Shown: piece by piece, positions 34,354 through 44,050 of the stretch
Layout of the letters: each line of letters opens with the position of its first letter
Numbering within the stretch: position 1 is the stretch's first letter
From: Bacillota bacterium
GTDB taxonomy: Bacteria; Bacillota; Sulfobacillia; DUSP01; JBFMCS01
Reading direction: 5' to 3'
DNA: 64,000 nucleotides
NCBI GenBank assembly: GCA_040754315.1
Contig: JBFMCS010000032.1
Coordinates: 1 to 64,000, forward strand
Position numbers and translations under genes: made by a program
The notes under the pieces: model-generated
Told to the model about the DNA's origin: nothing
Database searches by the model: none
The model's input: the letters and a program-made list of their open reading frames with translations, nothing else

Positions 34354-36474
34354 TTGCACGCTCCGCCAGGTTTGATCCTGCGGAAAAGGGTCATACTCCT
34401 TTTTGCGTTCTGTGCCATCGCACTGGTGGGTCTCCTGGGCCGCCTGGCGTACGTCCAGCTTGTGTGGGCGGAGGAACTGGGCAGGATGGCCCTGGAAACC
34501 AGGATGCGTGAGGTTCCCGTGGAGCCCAAGCGCGGTGTCATCTACGACCGCAAGGGCCGGGAGCTGGCCATCAGCGTGAATGTGGAGTCCGTATACGCCA
34601 TCCCGGCTCAGGTAGAGGACCCCGAGGCCACCGCGGCTGCTGTGGCGGAGGTCCTAGGCATGCCCGCCGTTGACGTGCTGAAGAAGCTCACCCTTTCTCA
34701 GTCCTTCGTCTGGGTCCAGCGGAAGATCCCTGAGGACCTTGCCCGCACTCTCCGGGAGATGAACCTCCCCGGCATTGACTTTACTCAGGAATCCAAGCGC
34801 TTCTATCCCAAGGACGTACTGGCCTGCCACATCCTGGGCATCGCAGGTATCGACAACCAGGGGCTGGAGGGCTTGGAGGTATACTATGATAAGCACCTCA
34901 GGGGAACCCCTGGCAAGATAGTCCTGGAATTCGATGCCAGGGGCAAGGAGATGCCCCAGGCGGTCCACGGCTACTTCCCTCCGGTGGATGGGGATAACCT
35001 GTTTCTCACCATTGACGAGGTAGTCCAGTTCGTGGCCGAGCGCGAGCTGGAGAAGGCGGTCGAGGAAAACGGGGCCAAGGGCGGAACCGTCATCGTCATG
35101 GACCCATCCACCGGTGACATACTGGCCCTGGCGAACTCGCCCCGCTACGATCCGAACTTCTACCAGGACTACCCTGCGGAACACAGGAGAAACCCGGCCA
35201 TCAGCGATGCTTACAGTCCCGGCTCCACCTTGAAGCCTATCACGGCAGCGGGGGCCCTGGAAGAGGGGGCCATCACCGCCAGCTCTGGCTTCCACTGCGG
35301 TGGGTCCCTCAAGGTCCCCGGGGCCTCGGTATCCTGTGCCAACGGGGTGGCCCACGGGTCCCTGGATTTTTACGGGATCCTTGTGAAGTCCTGCAACGTA
35401 GCCCTTGCCACGGTGGGCCTTAGGATGGGGGCGGAAACCTTTCATCGCTACGTGGTAGACTTCGGCCTCACCCAGAGGACCGGAGTGGACTTCCCAGGTG
35501 AGGCCGTGGGGATAATGCTCCAGCCCAGTGAGATCAAGCCTGTGGACCTGGCGGTGATGTCCTTTGGCCAAACCCTCACCATTACCCCGATCCAGCTGGC
35601 GGCGGCCATTTCCGCGATCGCCAACGACGGCGTCTACATGCAGCCGAGGCTCGCCAGGGAGATAAGGGCCCCAGATGGAAGTGTCAGGATGCGAATGGAG
35701 CCCCGGGCTCTCCGGCAGGTCATATCCAGGGATACGGCGAAGGAACTCAAGACAGCCCTCCAGCTTGCGGTGGAGCAGGGCACGGGACGCCGCGCCTACG
35801 TTGAAGGCTACAACGTAGCGGGGAAGACCGGCACGGCGCAGAAGGCTGTGGAGGGCAGGATAGTGGAGGGACGCTACGTGGCATCTTTCGTGGGGTTTGC
35901 CCCGGTGGATAAGCCCCAGGTGGTCGCTCTGGTGATGCTGGATGAGCCTTCAGGCTCCTACTATGGTGGCACGGTGGCCGCCCCGGTGTTCGCGGCGGTC
36001 ATGAAGGATGTCCTGCACTACCTGGAGGTGCCTCCCGACAGGTCCCCCAGGAGTGCCCGCCCTGAGGAGCAGGAGGCTCCCGAGGACCTTACAGTGCCTG
36101 ACCTTATGAACCTCACGCCTGCCGAAGCTACCGAGGTGTGCAGCGCCGCAGGGCTCAGCCTAAGGGTCGAGGGCAGCGGGGTGGCAATAACCTCGCAGAT
36201 CCCAGCCCCCGGGGCCGTGATTCCCCCTGGGGCCGTGGTGCTGGCCTACACCGACGAAAAGGAGATAACCCGGTCGGGCCTTGTGAGGGTGCCTCTCGTG
36301 GAGGGAAAGAGTCTCCGCCAAGCGGCGGAGAGACTGGCCGCTGCGGGCCTGGTGATGGAGCCCATCGGCACGGGCCTGGCCAAGGAACAGTACCCTCGCG
36401 CCGGGACCCAGGTATCCCCTGGGCACACCGTTACGGTAGTCTTTGAGGCGCCCGGGGAACCCGCGGAACCATAG
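34354..36474 (+). CDS. spoVD: class B penicillin-binding protein with two PASTA domains (SpoVD/PBP2B-type transpeptidase)
   Basis: One N-terminal membrane helix is followed by a dimerisation domain and a transpeptidase domain with the three catalytic motifs: SPGSTLKP (Ser ~291), SCN (~345) and KTGTAQK (~490). Two PASTA domains end the protein (~582-640 and ~645-703). It crosslinks septal or cortex peptidoglycan with the cognate FtsW/SpoVE. TTG 34354 is eight bases after GGAGG. Only one such gene is present in this cluster, so it may serve division, spore cortex, or both; the symbol reflects its closest well-known relative. Confidence 0.88.
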   Translation: MHAPPGLILRKRVILLFAFCAIALVGLLGRLAYVQLVWAEELGRMALETRMREVPVEPKRGVIYDRKGRELAISVNVESVYAIPAQVEDPEATAAAVAEVLGMPAVDVLKKLTLSQSFVWVQRKIPEDLARTLREMNLPGIDFTQESKRFYPKDVLACHILGIAGIDNQGLEGLEVYYDKHLRGTPGKIVLEFDARGKEMPQAVHGYFPPVDGDNLFLTIDEVVQFVAERELEKAVEENGAKGGTVIVMDPSTGDILALANSPRYDPNFYQDYPAEHRRNPAISDAYSPGSTLKPITAAGALEEGAITASSGFHCGGSLKVPGASVSCANGVAHGSLDFYGILVKSCNVALATVGLRMGAETFHRYVVDFGLTQRTGVDFPGEAVGIMLQPSEIKPVDLAVMSFGQTLTITPIQLAAAISAIANDGVYMQPRLAREIRAPDGSVRMRMEPRALRQVISRDTAKELKTALQLAVEQGTGRRAYVEGYNVAGKTGTAQKAVEGRIVEGRYVASFVGFAPVDKPQVVALVMLDEPSGSYYGGTVAAPVFAAVMKDVLHYLEVPPDRSPRSARPEEQEAPEDLTVPDLMNLTPAEATEVCSAAGLSLRVEGSGVAITSQIPAPGAVIPPGAVVLAYTDEKEITRSGLVRVPLVEGKSLRQAAERLAAAGLVMEPIGTGLAKEQYPRAGTQVSPGHTVTVVFEAPGEPAEP

Positions 36475-36491
36475 ACATAATCTATATCGTC

Positions 36492-36499
36492 CATATATT
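36492..36499 (+). promoter_or_regulatory. candidate sigma-E-type -10 element before murE
   Basis: The 64-base gap between the PBP and murE genes is strikingly AT-rich in an otherwise GC-rich cluster. It holds CATATATT (36492-36499), a match to the sigma-E -10 pattern CATAnAnT, with an ATA 18 bases upstream (36471-36473), one or two bases more than ideal. An internal promoter here would fit a mother-cell need for murE onwards. Confidence 0.25.
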
Positions 36500-36538
36500 A
36501 ATGAAACCTGTGGCAAATACTAGCAGGGGGGTGAGCGC

Positions 36539-38029
36539 TTGCGCGCCGGCAATCTCCTGGACGCCCTTGGAGACTACACCCTAGAGGGCTCCCCGGGCAC
36601 AGATATCTCCAGTATATCATATGATTCCCGGACGGTGGCCCCTGGCACGGCCTTCGTTGCCGTAAAGGGCTTTCGCCATGATGGACATGACTTCGTTGAC
36701 GAGGCGGTGCGCAGGGGCGCCTCCCTGGTAGTGGCTGAACGGCGTGTGGATACCCTGGGGGTGCCGCTGGTGCTGGTCAAGGACACCAGGGCTTCCCTGG
36801 CGGCCCTGGCCAGCGAGTTCTACGGCCACCCATCCACGCTACTGAGGGTGATCGGGGTGACGGGAACCAACGGCAAGACCACTACGACTCACCTCATCAG
36901 GAGGATACTAATAGCGGCGGGACATGAAACGGGGCTCCTGGGCACCGTCACCAACATCATTGGCGGTGCCGAGGTGCCGAACAAGCATACCACGCCGGAA
37001 TCGCTGGACCTGATGGAAATGTTTGCCAGGATGCTGGAGGCAGGCTCAACCCATGCGGTCATGGAGGTGTCCTCCCATGCCCTTGCGTTGGGAAGGGTGT
37101 CGGGGTGTGAGTTCGACGTTGGCGTGTTCACCAACCTCACCCAGGACCACCTGGACTTCCACGGGTCGCTGGCAATGTACAGGGAATCAAAGGCCCGGCT
37201 CTTCAGGAGCCTTGGAAGGCCATATCACGGCCAGGGGAAAAGGGGCCCTAAGCGTGCCGTCATCAACCTGGACGACCCCTCGTACGGCTTCATGGCGGGT
37301 GCCTGCAGGGTTCCGGTGGTCTCCTACAGCCTTCATGAAGGGGCCGACTTTACCGCCCGCGATGTGGAGGTGGGCTCTGGTGGAGTGAGGTTCCGCGTGG
37401 ACTACCCAGGGGGCAGCATGGATGTGAGCATGCCTGCCACGGGCCGCTTCAACGTGTACAATGCCCTGGCTGCCGCAGCCGCGGCATCAGGGGAGGGGGT
37501 ATCCCCCGGGGTCATCAGGGACGCCCTGGCTGGTTTCACGGGGGTGCGAGGCAGGTTCCAGGTGGTCTCCGGGCCCGGGGACCCCACAGTCATTGTGGAC
37601 TATGCTCACACCCCGGATGGGCTCCGCAACGTGCTGGAGACGGCCAGGGAGATCACATCGGGAAGACTGACCGCGGTCTTCGGCTGCGGGGGGGACCGGG
37701 ACAAGACCAAACGGCCTCTCATGGGTGCCATAGCTGCGGGACTGGCGGACCGGGTTATCGTGACATCGGATAACCCTAGGAGCGAGGAGCCCAGGGAGAT
37801 CGCCGAGGCGGTGGCGGAGGGCGTGAAGCAGGCCGGTCGTAGCGATTTTGAGGTCATTGTGGACAGGAGAGCCGCCATTGAGAGGGCGGTGAAGGGCGCC
37901 CGTCCCGGGGACGTTGTGGTTATAGCCGGCAAGGGACACGAGACCTACCAGGTATTCAGGGACAGGACCATACACTTTGACGACGCGGAAGTGGCTGGCG
38001 AACTACTGGGAAACAGGGGAGAGGGGTAG
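36539..38029 (+). CDS. murE: UDP-N-acetylmuramoyl-tripeptide synthetase MurE (meso-diaminopimelate type)
   Basis: Residues include the ATP-binding motif GVTGTNGKTTTTHL, the SSHAL and NLTQDHLDFHG blocks of Mur ligases, and DNPRSEEP, the motif that marks enzymes adding meso-diaminopimelate rather than lysine. The length (496 residues) is typical. TTG 36539 follows a run of AGGGGGGTGAG. It adds the third residue of the peptide stem in the cytoplasm. murF follows after only four bases. Confidence 0.95.
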   Translation: MRAGNLLDALGDYTLEGSPGTDISSISYDSRTVAPGTAFVAVKGFRHDGHDFVDEAVRRGASLVVAERRVDTLGVPLVLVKDTRASLAALASEFYGHPSTLLRVIGVTGTNGKTTTTHLIRRILIAAGHETGLLGTVTNIIGGAEVPNKHTTPESLDLMEMFARMLEAGSTHAVMEVSSHALALGRVSGCEFDVGVFTNLTQDHLDFHGSLAMYRESKARLFRSLGRPYHGQGKRGPKRAVINLDDPSYGFMAGACRVPVVSYSLHEGADFTARDVEVGSGGVRFRVDYPGGSMDVSMPATGRFNVYNALAAAAAASGEGVSPGVIRDALAGFTGVRGRFQVVSGPGDPTVIVDYAHTPDGLRNVLETAREITSGRLTAVFGCGGDRDKTKRPLMGAIAAGLADRVIVTSDNPRSEEPREIAEAVAEGVKQAGRSDFEVIVDRRAAIERAVKGARPGDVVVIAGKGHETYQVFRDRTIHFDDAEVAGELLGNRGEG

Positions 38030-38033
38030 AAGA

Positions 38034-39401
38034 TTGATCCACATGAAGGCCAGCCTCGCTGCCGAGGTGCTGGAGGGTCGGCTCGTGGGGAACCCTGAGG
38101 CGCGCTTCACTGGTGTGAGCCTGGATTCGCGAGGGGTCAGGCCAGGGGAGCTCTTCGTTGCCCTCAGGGGCCAGAGGACCGATGGCCACCTTTATCTTGA
38201 CGCTGCCTTCCGGGCGGGTGCCACCGTTGCGCTGGTGGAGGAGGCCCCTGCGGATCTGCCCCAGGACAGGGCTCTGGTGGTGGTGCCGGGTACCTTGCTT
38301 TCCCTGGGGACCCTGGCCGGGTGGCACAGGGGGCGCTACTGTCCCAAGGTCGTCGGGCTCACGGGGAGCGTAGGGAAGACCACCACCAAAGGGCTGCTGG
38401 CTGCATGCCTGGAGGGCACCTTCTCCACGCTGGTGAGCCCTGGCAACTACAACACCGAATCCGGGGTGCCCATGACCCTTTTTGGGCTGGACGAATCCGT
38501 GGAGGTGTGCGTTCTGGAGATGGCCATGAGGGGCACGGGGCAGATAGCCTACCTCGGGCGTCTGGCCAGGCATGATACGGCGGTGATCACGAATATAGGG
38601 TCCAGCCACATCGAGATCCTGGGGAGCATGCAGAAGATCGCCGAAGCCAAGGCGGAGGTGCTCCTTGGTACCAGCCTTGCGGTGCTGAACCGGGACGACT
38701 TGCGGATAAGGAGGATCGCCCGGGGCTACCCAGGGCGTGTGGTCTGGTTTGGCCAGAGCCGCCGGGCTGACTTCTTCGCTGGTGATATCGAGACAGGGCC
38801 TGGAGGGTCATCCTTTTTCGTGCGGTCTCCGGAAGGCGAGGCCCGGGTGAGGATTCCCCTGCCGGGCACTCACAACGTCATGAACGCCCTGGCTGCCCTG
38901 GCTGCCGCGGTCTCCTTGGGAGTGCCCCTGGAGGATGCGGCCCGGCGCCTTGGATCCGCAAGGCCCCTCGCAATGAGGTGGGAGATCCTGGAGGGTGCCG
39001 GGATAACTGTGATAAATGATGCCTACAATTCCAGCCCTGCGTCGGCGTCGGCGGCCCTGGAGAGCCTCTTCATGATGGAGGGGAGGCGGGTAGCGGTCCT
39101 CGGAGATATGCTGGAGCTGGGACACTACGCTCGCCGGGGGCACCGGCAGGTGGGAAAACAGGCGGCCAGGTCAGGGCTTTCCCTCCTGGTGACTGTGGGT
39201 CCCCTGGGACGCCTCATAGGCGAGGCAGCCCTGGAGGCAGGCATGGCCGGGGACCAGGTGGTTTTCTGCCATGACAGGCAAGACGCCCTGGCGGCGCTGG
39301 AGGCAAGGTCTAGGCCTGGGGATGTGATCCTGGTGAAGGCCTCGCGCAGGCTTGGCATGGAGCATCTTGCCCGGGCCCTGGTGGGAGGTGCTTCCCGGTG
39401 A
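38034..39401 (+). CDS. murF: UDP-N-acetylmuramoyl-tripeptide--D-Ala-D-Ala ligase MurF
   Basis: The N-terminal substrate domain is followed by the ATPase motif GLTGSVGKTTTKGLL, the NIGSSHIEILGS block and NDAYNSSPASA, all typical of MurF. It adds D-Ala-D-Ala to finish the UDP-MurNAc pentapeptide. I place the start at TTG 38034, seven bases after GAGAGGGG; an ATG at 38043 is in frame but 16 bases away. The stop overlaps the GTG start of mraY by four bases. Confidence 0.94.
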   Translation: MIHMKASLAAEVLEGRLVGNPEARFTGVSLDSRGVRPGELFVALRGQRTDGHLYLDAAFRAGATVALVEEAPADLPQDRALVVVPGTLLSLGTLAGWHRGRYCPKVVGLTGSVGKTTTKGLLAACLEGTFSTLVSPGNYNTESGVPMTLFGLDESVEVCVLEMAMRGTGQIAYLGRLARHDTAVITNIGSSHIEILGSMQKIAEAKAEVLLGTSLAVLNRDDLRIRRIARGYPGRVVWFGQSRRADFFAGDIETGPGGSSFFVRSPEGEARVRIPLPGTHNVMNALAALAAAVSLGVPLEDAARRLGSARPLAMRWEILEGAGITVINDAYNSSPASASAALESLFMMEGRRVAVLGDMLELGHYARRGHRQVGKQAARSGLSLLVTVGPLGRLIGEAALEAGMAGDQVVFCHDRQDALAALEARSRPGDVILVKASRRLGMEHLARALVGGASR

Positions 39402-40360
39402 CCCTGCCGCTCTTGGCACTGGTGTCATCCTGGGCCCTGTCCCTTGGGCTCACCCAGGTGTTCCTGCCCCACTTGAGAAGGCTTCACCTGGGCCAGAGCA
39501 TCAGGACACAGGGCCCGGAGGCCCACCGGACCAAGGCAGGCACCCCCACAATGGGGGGGCTGGCCTTCATCTTGGCCGCCATAGTAGTCTCCCTTCTCTT
39601 CTCGCCTCGCACAGTGCCATTCTGGGCGGTGCTTTCGGCAGCCCTGGGTTTTGGCTTCCTGGGCTTTCTCGATGACTTTTTGAAGACCGCCTTGAAGAGC
39701 CCTGTCGGCCTTAGGGCACGCTACAAGTTCATGGGACAGCTGCTCCTTGCGGCGATACTGGTAGGGGTTAGCCTGGAGACAGGTAATGACAGGGTTATAG
39801 GGGTGCCATTCACAAGGCTTGCCCTCGACCTGGGCCTGGCCTACCCTGCAGTGGGCGTGCTGGCTGTTGTGGGGACCGCCAACGCGGTGAACCTCACCGA
39901 CGGCCTGGATGGCCTTGCTGCGGGTACCTGTACCATGGCGTTTCTCTCCTATTCCATCGTGGCCAGGGGCCTGGGATACCCGGACCTCTCTATCATAGCT
40001 GCGGCAATGGCAGGAGGCCTCTCGGGGTTTCTCCGTTTCAACCACCATCCCGCCAGCGTCTTCATGGGTGATACCGGGGCACTGGCCCTGGGTGGGAGCC
40101 TGGGGGCCCTGGCGCTCTTCAGCCAGACCGAACTCTTGTTGCCCATTGTTGGAGGGGTGTTCGTCATCGAGACCCTCTCCGTCATGGCTCAGGTGGTGTA
40201 CTTCCGTCTCACGGGGCGACGCATCCTGCGCATGAGCCCTCTACATCACCACTTCGAGCTAGAGGGGCACAAGGAGCCTTCCGTGGTCACAGGATTCTGG
40301 ATCGCGGGCGCCATCCTGGGCGCCCTGGGCGTCCTGGCCCTGAGGTTTCCCGGTGTCTAG
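39398..40360 (+). CDS. mraY: phospho-N-acetylmuramoyl-pentapeptide transferase MraY
   Basis: This 320-residue polytopic enzyme transfers phospho-MurNAc-pentapeptide to undecaprenyl phosphate, making lipid I. The catalytic aspartates are in LGFLDDFLK and NLTDGLDGLAAG, and the histidine-rich MSPLHHHFELEG loop is intact. Ten membrane helices are expected. The GTG overlaps the murF stop. It is followed directly by ftsW; the murD gene usually found here is missing. Confidence 0.96.
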   Translation: MTLPLLALVSSWALSLGLTQVFLPHLRRLHLGQSIRTQGPEAHRTKAGTPTMGGLAFILAAIVVSLLFSPRTVPFWAVLSAALGFGFLGFLDDFLKTALKSPVGLRARYKFMGQLLLAAILVGVSLETGNDRVIGVPFTRLALDLGLAYPAVGVLAVVGTANAVNLTDGLDGLAAGTCTMAFLSYSIVARGLGYPDLSIIAAAMAGGLSGFLRFNHHPASVFMGDTGALALGGSLGALALFSQTELLLPIVGGVFVIETLSVMAQVVYFRLTGRRILRMSPLHHHFELEGHKEPSVVTGFWIAGAILGALGVLALRFPGV

Positions 40361-40373
40361 GGAGGGGAGAGCA

Positions 40374-41471
40374 GTGGCCCACAGCAAGAAGAGCCCGGAC
40401 TTCACCCTCTTTGTGGTGACAGTCATCCTTCTTGCCATCGGCATTGTCATGGTGTTCTCCGCCAGCTCCGTCAAGGCCATGGTGCTATACGAGGATGCCC
40501 TTTACTACCTGAAGCGGCAGGCCCTCTGGGCGGTGATGGGGCTGGCGGCTGCTGTGCTCTTCATGAACATGGACTACCGTTTTTTGAAGAAGCTGGCCCT
40601 CCCCTTCTTCGGGATCGGCATGGTCCTCCTCGTGATGGTGCTGGTGCCCGGGCTCGGCAAGGTGGGAGGGGGCGCCCAGCGCTGGCTGGACCTGGGCCCC
40701 CTGAGGGTGCAGCCCTCCGAGGTGATAAAGGTAGCCATGGTGCTGTTTCTCGCCAACAGCCTGGCAAGGAAGGGAAGCGGGATCGCCCGGTTCTGGCAGG
40801 GGCTGCTCCCTTACATCGGCCTCATGGGACTTGTCTTCCTTCTCGTGCTCCGGCAGCCCGACCTGGGTACTGCCCTGAGCATCGTGGGTACCATTGTGGT
40901 AATGCTCTTCGTGGCGGGGGCCCGCCTGGGCCACCTGTCCCTAATGGGTCTCGCCAGTATACCTGTGGTATACTGGGCGATATTCAGCGAGGAGTACAGG
41001 CGGCGCCGCTTCTTGGCCTTCCTGAACCCCTGGGAGGACCTGCAGGATACGGGGTATCACATTGCCCAGAGCCTCTACGCCCTGGGCTCAGGGGGTCTCT
41101 TTGGGCTTGGTGTCGGCGGCAGCCACCAGAAGTTCTTCTACCTGCCGGCGCTCCACACGGACTTCATCTTCGCTGTCCTGGGCGAGGAGATGGGCTTCCT
41201 GGGAACCTCCACCGTGCTCCTGCTCTTCCTGGTATTTGCCTGGAGGGGCTTCAGGGTGGCGGTGTCCGCCCCGGACACCTTCGGGTGCCTCCTGGCAACG
41301 GGCATAACCGCCATGATCACCATACAGGCCATCATCAACATAGGTGTGGTCACGGCCACCCTGCCCATAACCGGGATACCGCTGCCGCTCCTAAGTTCCG
41401 GGGGGTCTTCCCTGGTGCTCACCCTGGCGTCTGTGGGGATGCTCTTGGGAATATCGCGATGGGCCACATAG
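40374..41471 (+). CDS. ftsW: SEDS-family peptidoglycan glycosyltransferase FtsW/SpoVE
   Basis: This 365-residue, ten-helix SEDS protein polymerises lipid II during septation or cortex synthesis together with its class B PBP. Family motifs include WLDLGPLRVQPSEVIKVAMV, LRQPDLGTALSI and the C-terminal TGIPLPLLSSGGSS. The GTG at 40374 lies behind GGGAGGGG; the frame is open a few codons upstream. In spore formers this position can hold spoVE or ftsW, and sequence alone does not separate them. It follows mraY directly. Confidence 0.93.
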   Translation: MAHSKKSPDFTLFVVTVILLAIGIVMVFSASSVKAMVLYEDALYYLKRQALWAVMGLAAAVLFMNMDYRFLKKLALPFFGIGMVLLVMVLVPGLGKVGGGAQRWLDLGPLRVQPSEVIKVAMVLFLANSLARKGSGIARFWQGLLPYIGLMGLVFLLVLRQPDLGTALSIVGTIVVMLFVAGARLGHLSLMGLASIPVVYWAIFSEEYRRRRFLAFLNPWEDLQDTGYHIAQSLYALGSGGLFGLGVGGSHQKFFYLPALHTDFIFAVLGEEMGFLGTSTVLLLFLVFAWRGFRVAVSAPDTFGCLLATGITAMITIQAIINIGVVTATLPITGIPLPLLSSGGSSLVLTLASVGMLLGISRWAT

Positions 41472-41483
41472 AGGGGGCTTGAC

Positions 41484-42593
41484 ATGAGGTTCTTGTTCAC
41501 GGGTGGGGGCACAGGTGGGCATATATATCCCGCCATAGCGGTGATAGGAGCCCTCAAGGAGATGGTCCCCGAGGCCGAGTTCCTCTTCGTTGGGACATCC
41601 CAGGGGCTTGAGGCCAGCATCCTGCCCAGGGCAGGCATAGCCTTCCATCCCATAAGGGCCAGGGGGCTCAGGGGCAAGTCGCCAGCTGTGGCTGCCAGGG
41701 GTTTATGGGAGGCAAGCCAGGGCTTCCGCGAGGCCCGGCGGCTCCTGAAGTGGTTCAAGCCCTGTGTGGTGGTGGGCACCGGCGGCTATGTGTCCGGGCC
41801 CGTGGCCCTGGCCTCGTGCCTGGCGCGGGTACCCACGCTCCTCCAGGAGCAGAATGTGGTGCCAGGTGTCACCAACCGGATCCTGGGGCCCCTGGCTTCA
41901 GGGGTGGCGGTACCCTACGAGGAGTGCCGGCGCTACTTCGGCCCCAGAACCCGGGTCATGGTCACTGGCAACCCTGTACGCCCTGAGATCCTGGCCACCA
42001 CCAGGGACGAGGGTATAAGGTCCCTGGGGCTTGAGCCTTCCCTCAAGACCCTTCTTGTCCTGGGAGGAAGCCGCGGGGCGCAGGCACTGCTCGATGCCGC
42101 CCTGGGGGCGCTCCCCCGGCTCCCTGGGCGGAGATGGCAGGCCCTGGTCATCACCGGGGAGGCGTACCACCAGCGGGCCAGGGTGTTAATGGATCAACTG
42201 GGAATAAAAGGGTGGTGGGCTGGCCACATTAGACTCATGACCTACCTTCACGAGATGGAGAAGGCGTGGGCCTCAGCGGACCTGGTGATGGCCAGGGCCG
42301 GGGCGATGACCATTGCCGAGGTCACGGCCTTGGGGCGCCCATCGATCCTGGTACCCTCCCCAAATGTGGCTGGGGACCACCAGACCGTCAACGCGCGGCT
42401 CCTGGAGAGGAAGGGGGCGGCCGTTGTCATACAGGAGAAGGCCCTGGGCGCTGAGTACCTGGCCAGCGCCTTGACATCCCTCATGTGGGGGGAAAGGCGA
42501 CTGGAGGCTCTTGGCCAATCCGCCAAGGCCATGGGCAGGCCTCGGGCCGCCCATGACATTGCCCAGGAGGTACTGAGACTATCCAGGCGCTGA
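41484..42593 (+). CDS. murG: undecaprenyldiphospho-muramoylpentapeptide N-acetylglucosaminyltransferase MurG
   Basis: The N-terminal GGTGGHIYPAIA loop, the GTGGYVSGPVALA block and the C-terminal RAGAMTIAEVTALGRPSILV donor site identify MurG, which adds GlcNAc to lipid I on the inner face of the membrane, giving lipid II. At 369 residues it is normal in length. The ATG at 41484 follows AGAGGGGG. Confidence 0.96.
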   Translation: MRFLFTGGGTGGHIYPAIAVIGALKEMVPEAEFLFVGTSQGLEASILPRAGIAFHPIRARGLRGKSPAVAARGLWEASQGFREARRLLKWFKPCVVVGTGGYVSGPVALASCLARVPTLLQEQNVVPGVTNRILGPLASGVAVPYEECRRYFGPRTRVMVTGNPVRPEILATTRDEGIRSLGLEPSLKTLLVLGGSRGAQALLDAALGALPRLPGRRWQALVITGEAYHQRARVLMDQLGIKGWWAGHIRLMTYLHEMEKAWASADLVMARAGAMTIAEVTALGRPSILVPSPNVAGDHQTVNARLLERKGAAVVIQEKALGAEYLASALTSLMWGERRLEALGQSAKAMGRPRAAHDIAQEVLRLSRR

Positions 42594-42670
42594 GTCCAGG
42601 GACAAGCCAGAATACCTGGGCCCGGGCGGGAACATATGATAAGGTGTGTTGCAGGGGGAGGGGTGGAGGC

Positions 42671-44050
42671 GTGCACTATCACTTCGTGGGACTGGGCGGG
42701 GCGGGCATGAGCGCCCTTGCCCGGGTGCTCATGGACCTGGGGCATGAGGTGTCCGGGTCTGACCTCCAGCCCTCCCACCTCATGCTTCGCCTGGAAGCCC
42801 TGGGTGCGCGCTTATACAGCGGCCACCGGGTCCAGAACGTACAAGGCGCGGATTTCGTGGTAGTCTCCTCCGCGGTTCCCACGGACAACGTGGAGCTAAA
42901 GAGGGCTAGATCCCTGGGGATCCCCGTGCTTCACAGGGCTGACCTCCTTGCCCTTCTCATGAAGGGCAAGGTGAGCGTAGCTGTGACCGGGTGCCACGGC
43001 AAGACAACCACTACCTCCATGGTAGCCCTGGTGCTGGAGAGGGCGGGCCTTGACCCCACCGTCATGGTTGGAGGGGAACTAGACAACATCGGGGGCAACG
43101 CCAAGCTTGGGCGAGGCAACTACCTGGTGACCGAGGCGGATGAAAGCGATGGCTCTTTCCTGAAACTATCGCCCACGGTGGCGGTGGTGACCAACATCGA
43201 TGACGATCACCTGGACCACTACGGAGGGAACATGGCCGAGTTGACCCAGGCCTTCAAGACCTTCCTGGAGTCAGTGCCTGCCGAGGGCGCCATGGTGGTC
43301 TGCGGGGACGACCCCCGGCTTTTCGAGATGGCCCGGGCCATGGGAAAGAGGGCCATCACCTATGGCGTCCAGGGCGGCCGCTTCCGGGGCTCAGGGGTTC
43401 GCCGGGCGGGAGAGGGGTCCGAGTTCACCGTTGAGGACCAGGGCAAGCCGCTAGGCCGGATCTCCCTGGGTGTGCCGGGGGTCCACAACATCTCCAACGC
43501 GCTGGCTGCCCTAGCGGTAGGACGGTTCCTAGGGGTGGAGTTTCCCACGATAGCAGAGGCCCTGGGGAGGTACCAGGGGGTTCACCGGCGCTTCGAGACG
43601 GTGGCCGAGGCCGGCGGCGTGAGGGTGGTGGACGACTACGCCCACCATCCCACCGAGATCGAGGCCACCCTGGAGGCGGCCCAGGGGCAAGTGCCCGGGA
43701 GGGTCATCGTGGTGTTCCAGCCTCACCGCTACTCCCGGACCCAGCTCCTGGCGGGCTCCTTCGGGCCTTCTTTCCGCCGGGCAGACCATCTGATACTGCT
43801 GCCTGTTTACCCGGCGGGGGAGAACCCGGTGCCCGGGGTGGATTCTGGCCTGATTGCCCGGTCCGTCGAGGCCAGCCTGGGCCCAAGGCCTGTCATGGCC
43901 GAACCTGGCGAGGTTCCCGGGCTGGTGGCCGTCTGGGCTAGGCCCGGCGACATGGTGATACTCATGGGGGCCGGTAATGTGTACCAGCTGGCGCCCCATG
44001 TCAGGAAGGCCCTGGACGCGGGTCCCAAGGAGGAGAACTGCCGCCTCTAA
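42671..44050 (+). CDS. murC: UDP-N-acetylmuramate--L-alanine ligase MurC
   Basis: The N-terminal HFVGLGGAGMSALARVL motif, the ATPase motif VTGCHGKTTTTSM and the VVDDYAHHPTEIEATL block are those of MurC, which adds the first residue (L-Ala) to UDP-MurNAc. I place the start at GTG 42671, just after GGTGGAGGC and right before the conserved N-terminus; the frame is open a little upstream. The length (459 residues) is usual. A 180-base gap follows before murB. Confidence 0.95.
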   Translation: MHYHFVGLGGAGMSALARVLMDLGHEVSGSDLQPSHLMLRLEALGARLYSGHRVQNVQGADFVVVSSAVPTDNVELKRARSLGIPVLHRADLLALLMKGKVSVAVTGCHGKTTTTSMVALVLERAGLDPTVMVGGELDNIGGNAKLGRGNYLVTEADESDGSFLKLSPTVAVVTNIDDDHLDHYGGNMAELTQAFKTFLESVPAEGAMVVCGDDPRLFEMARAMGKRAITYGVQGGRFRGSGVRRAGEGSEFTVEDQGKPLGRISLGVPGVHNISNALAALAVGRFLGVEFPTIAEALGRYQGVHRRFETVAEAGGVRVVDDYAHHPTEIEATLEAAQGQVPGRVIVVFQPHRYSRTQLLAGSFGPSFRRADHLILLPVYPAGENPVPGVDSGLIARSVEASLGPRPVMAEPGEVPGLVAVWARPGDMVILMGAGNVYQLAPHVRKALDAGPKEENCRL

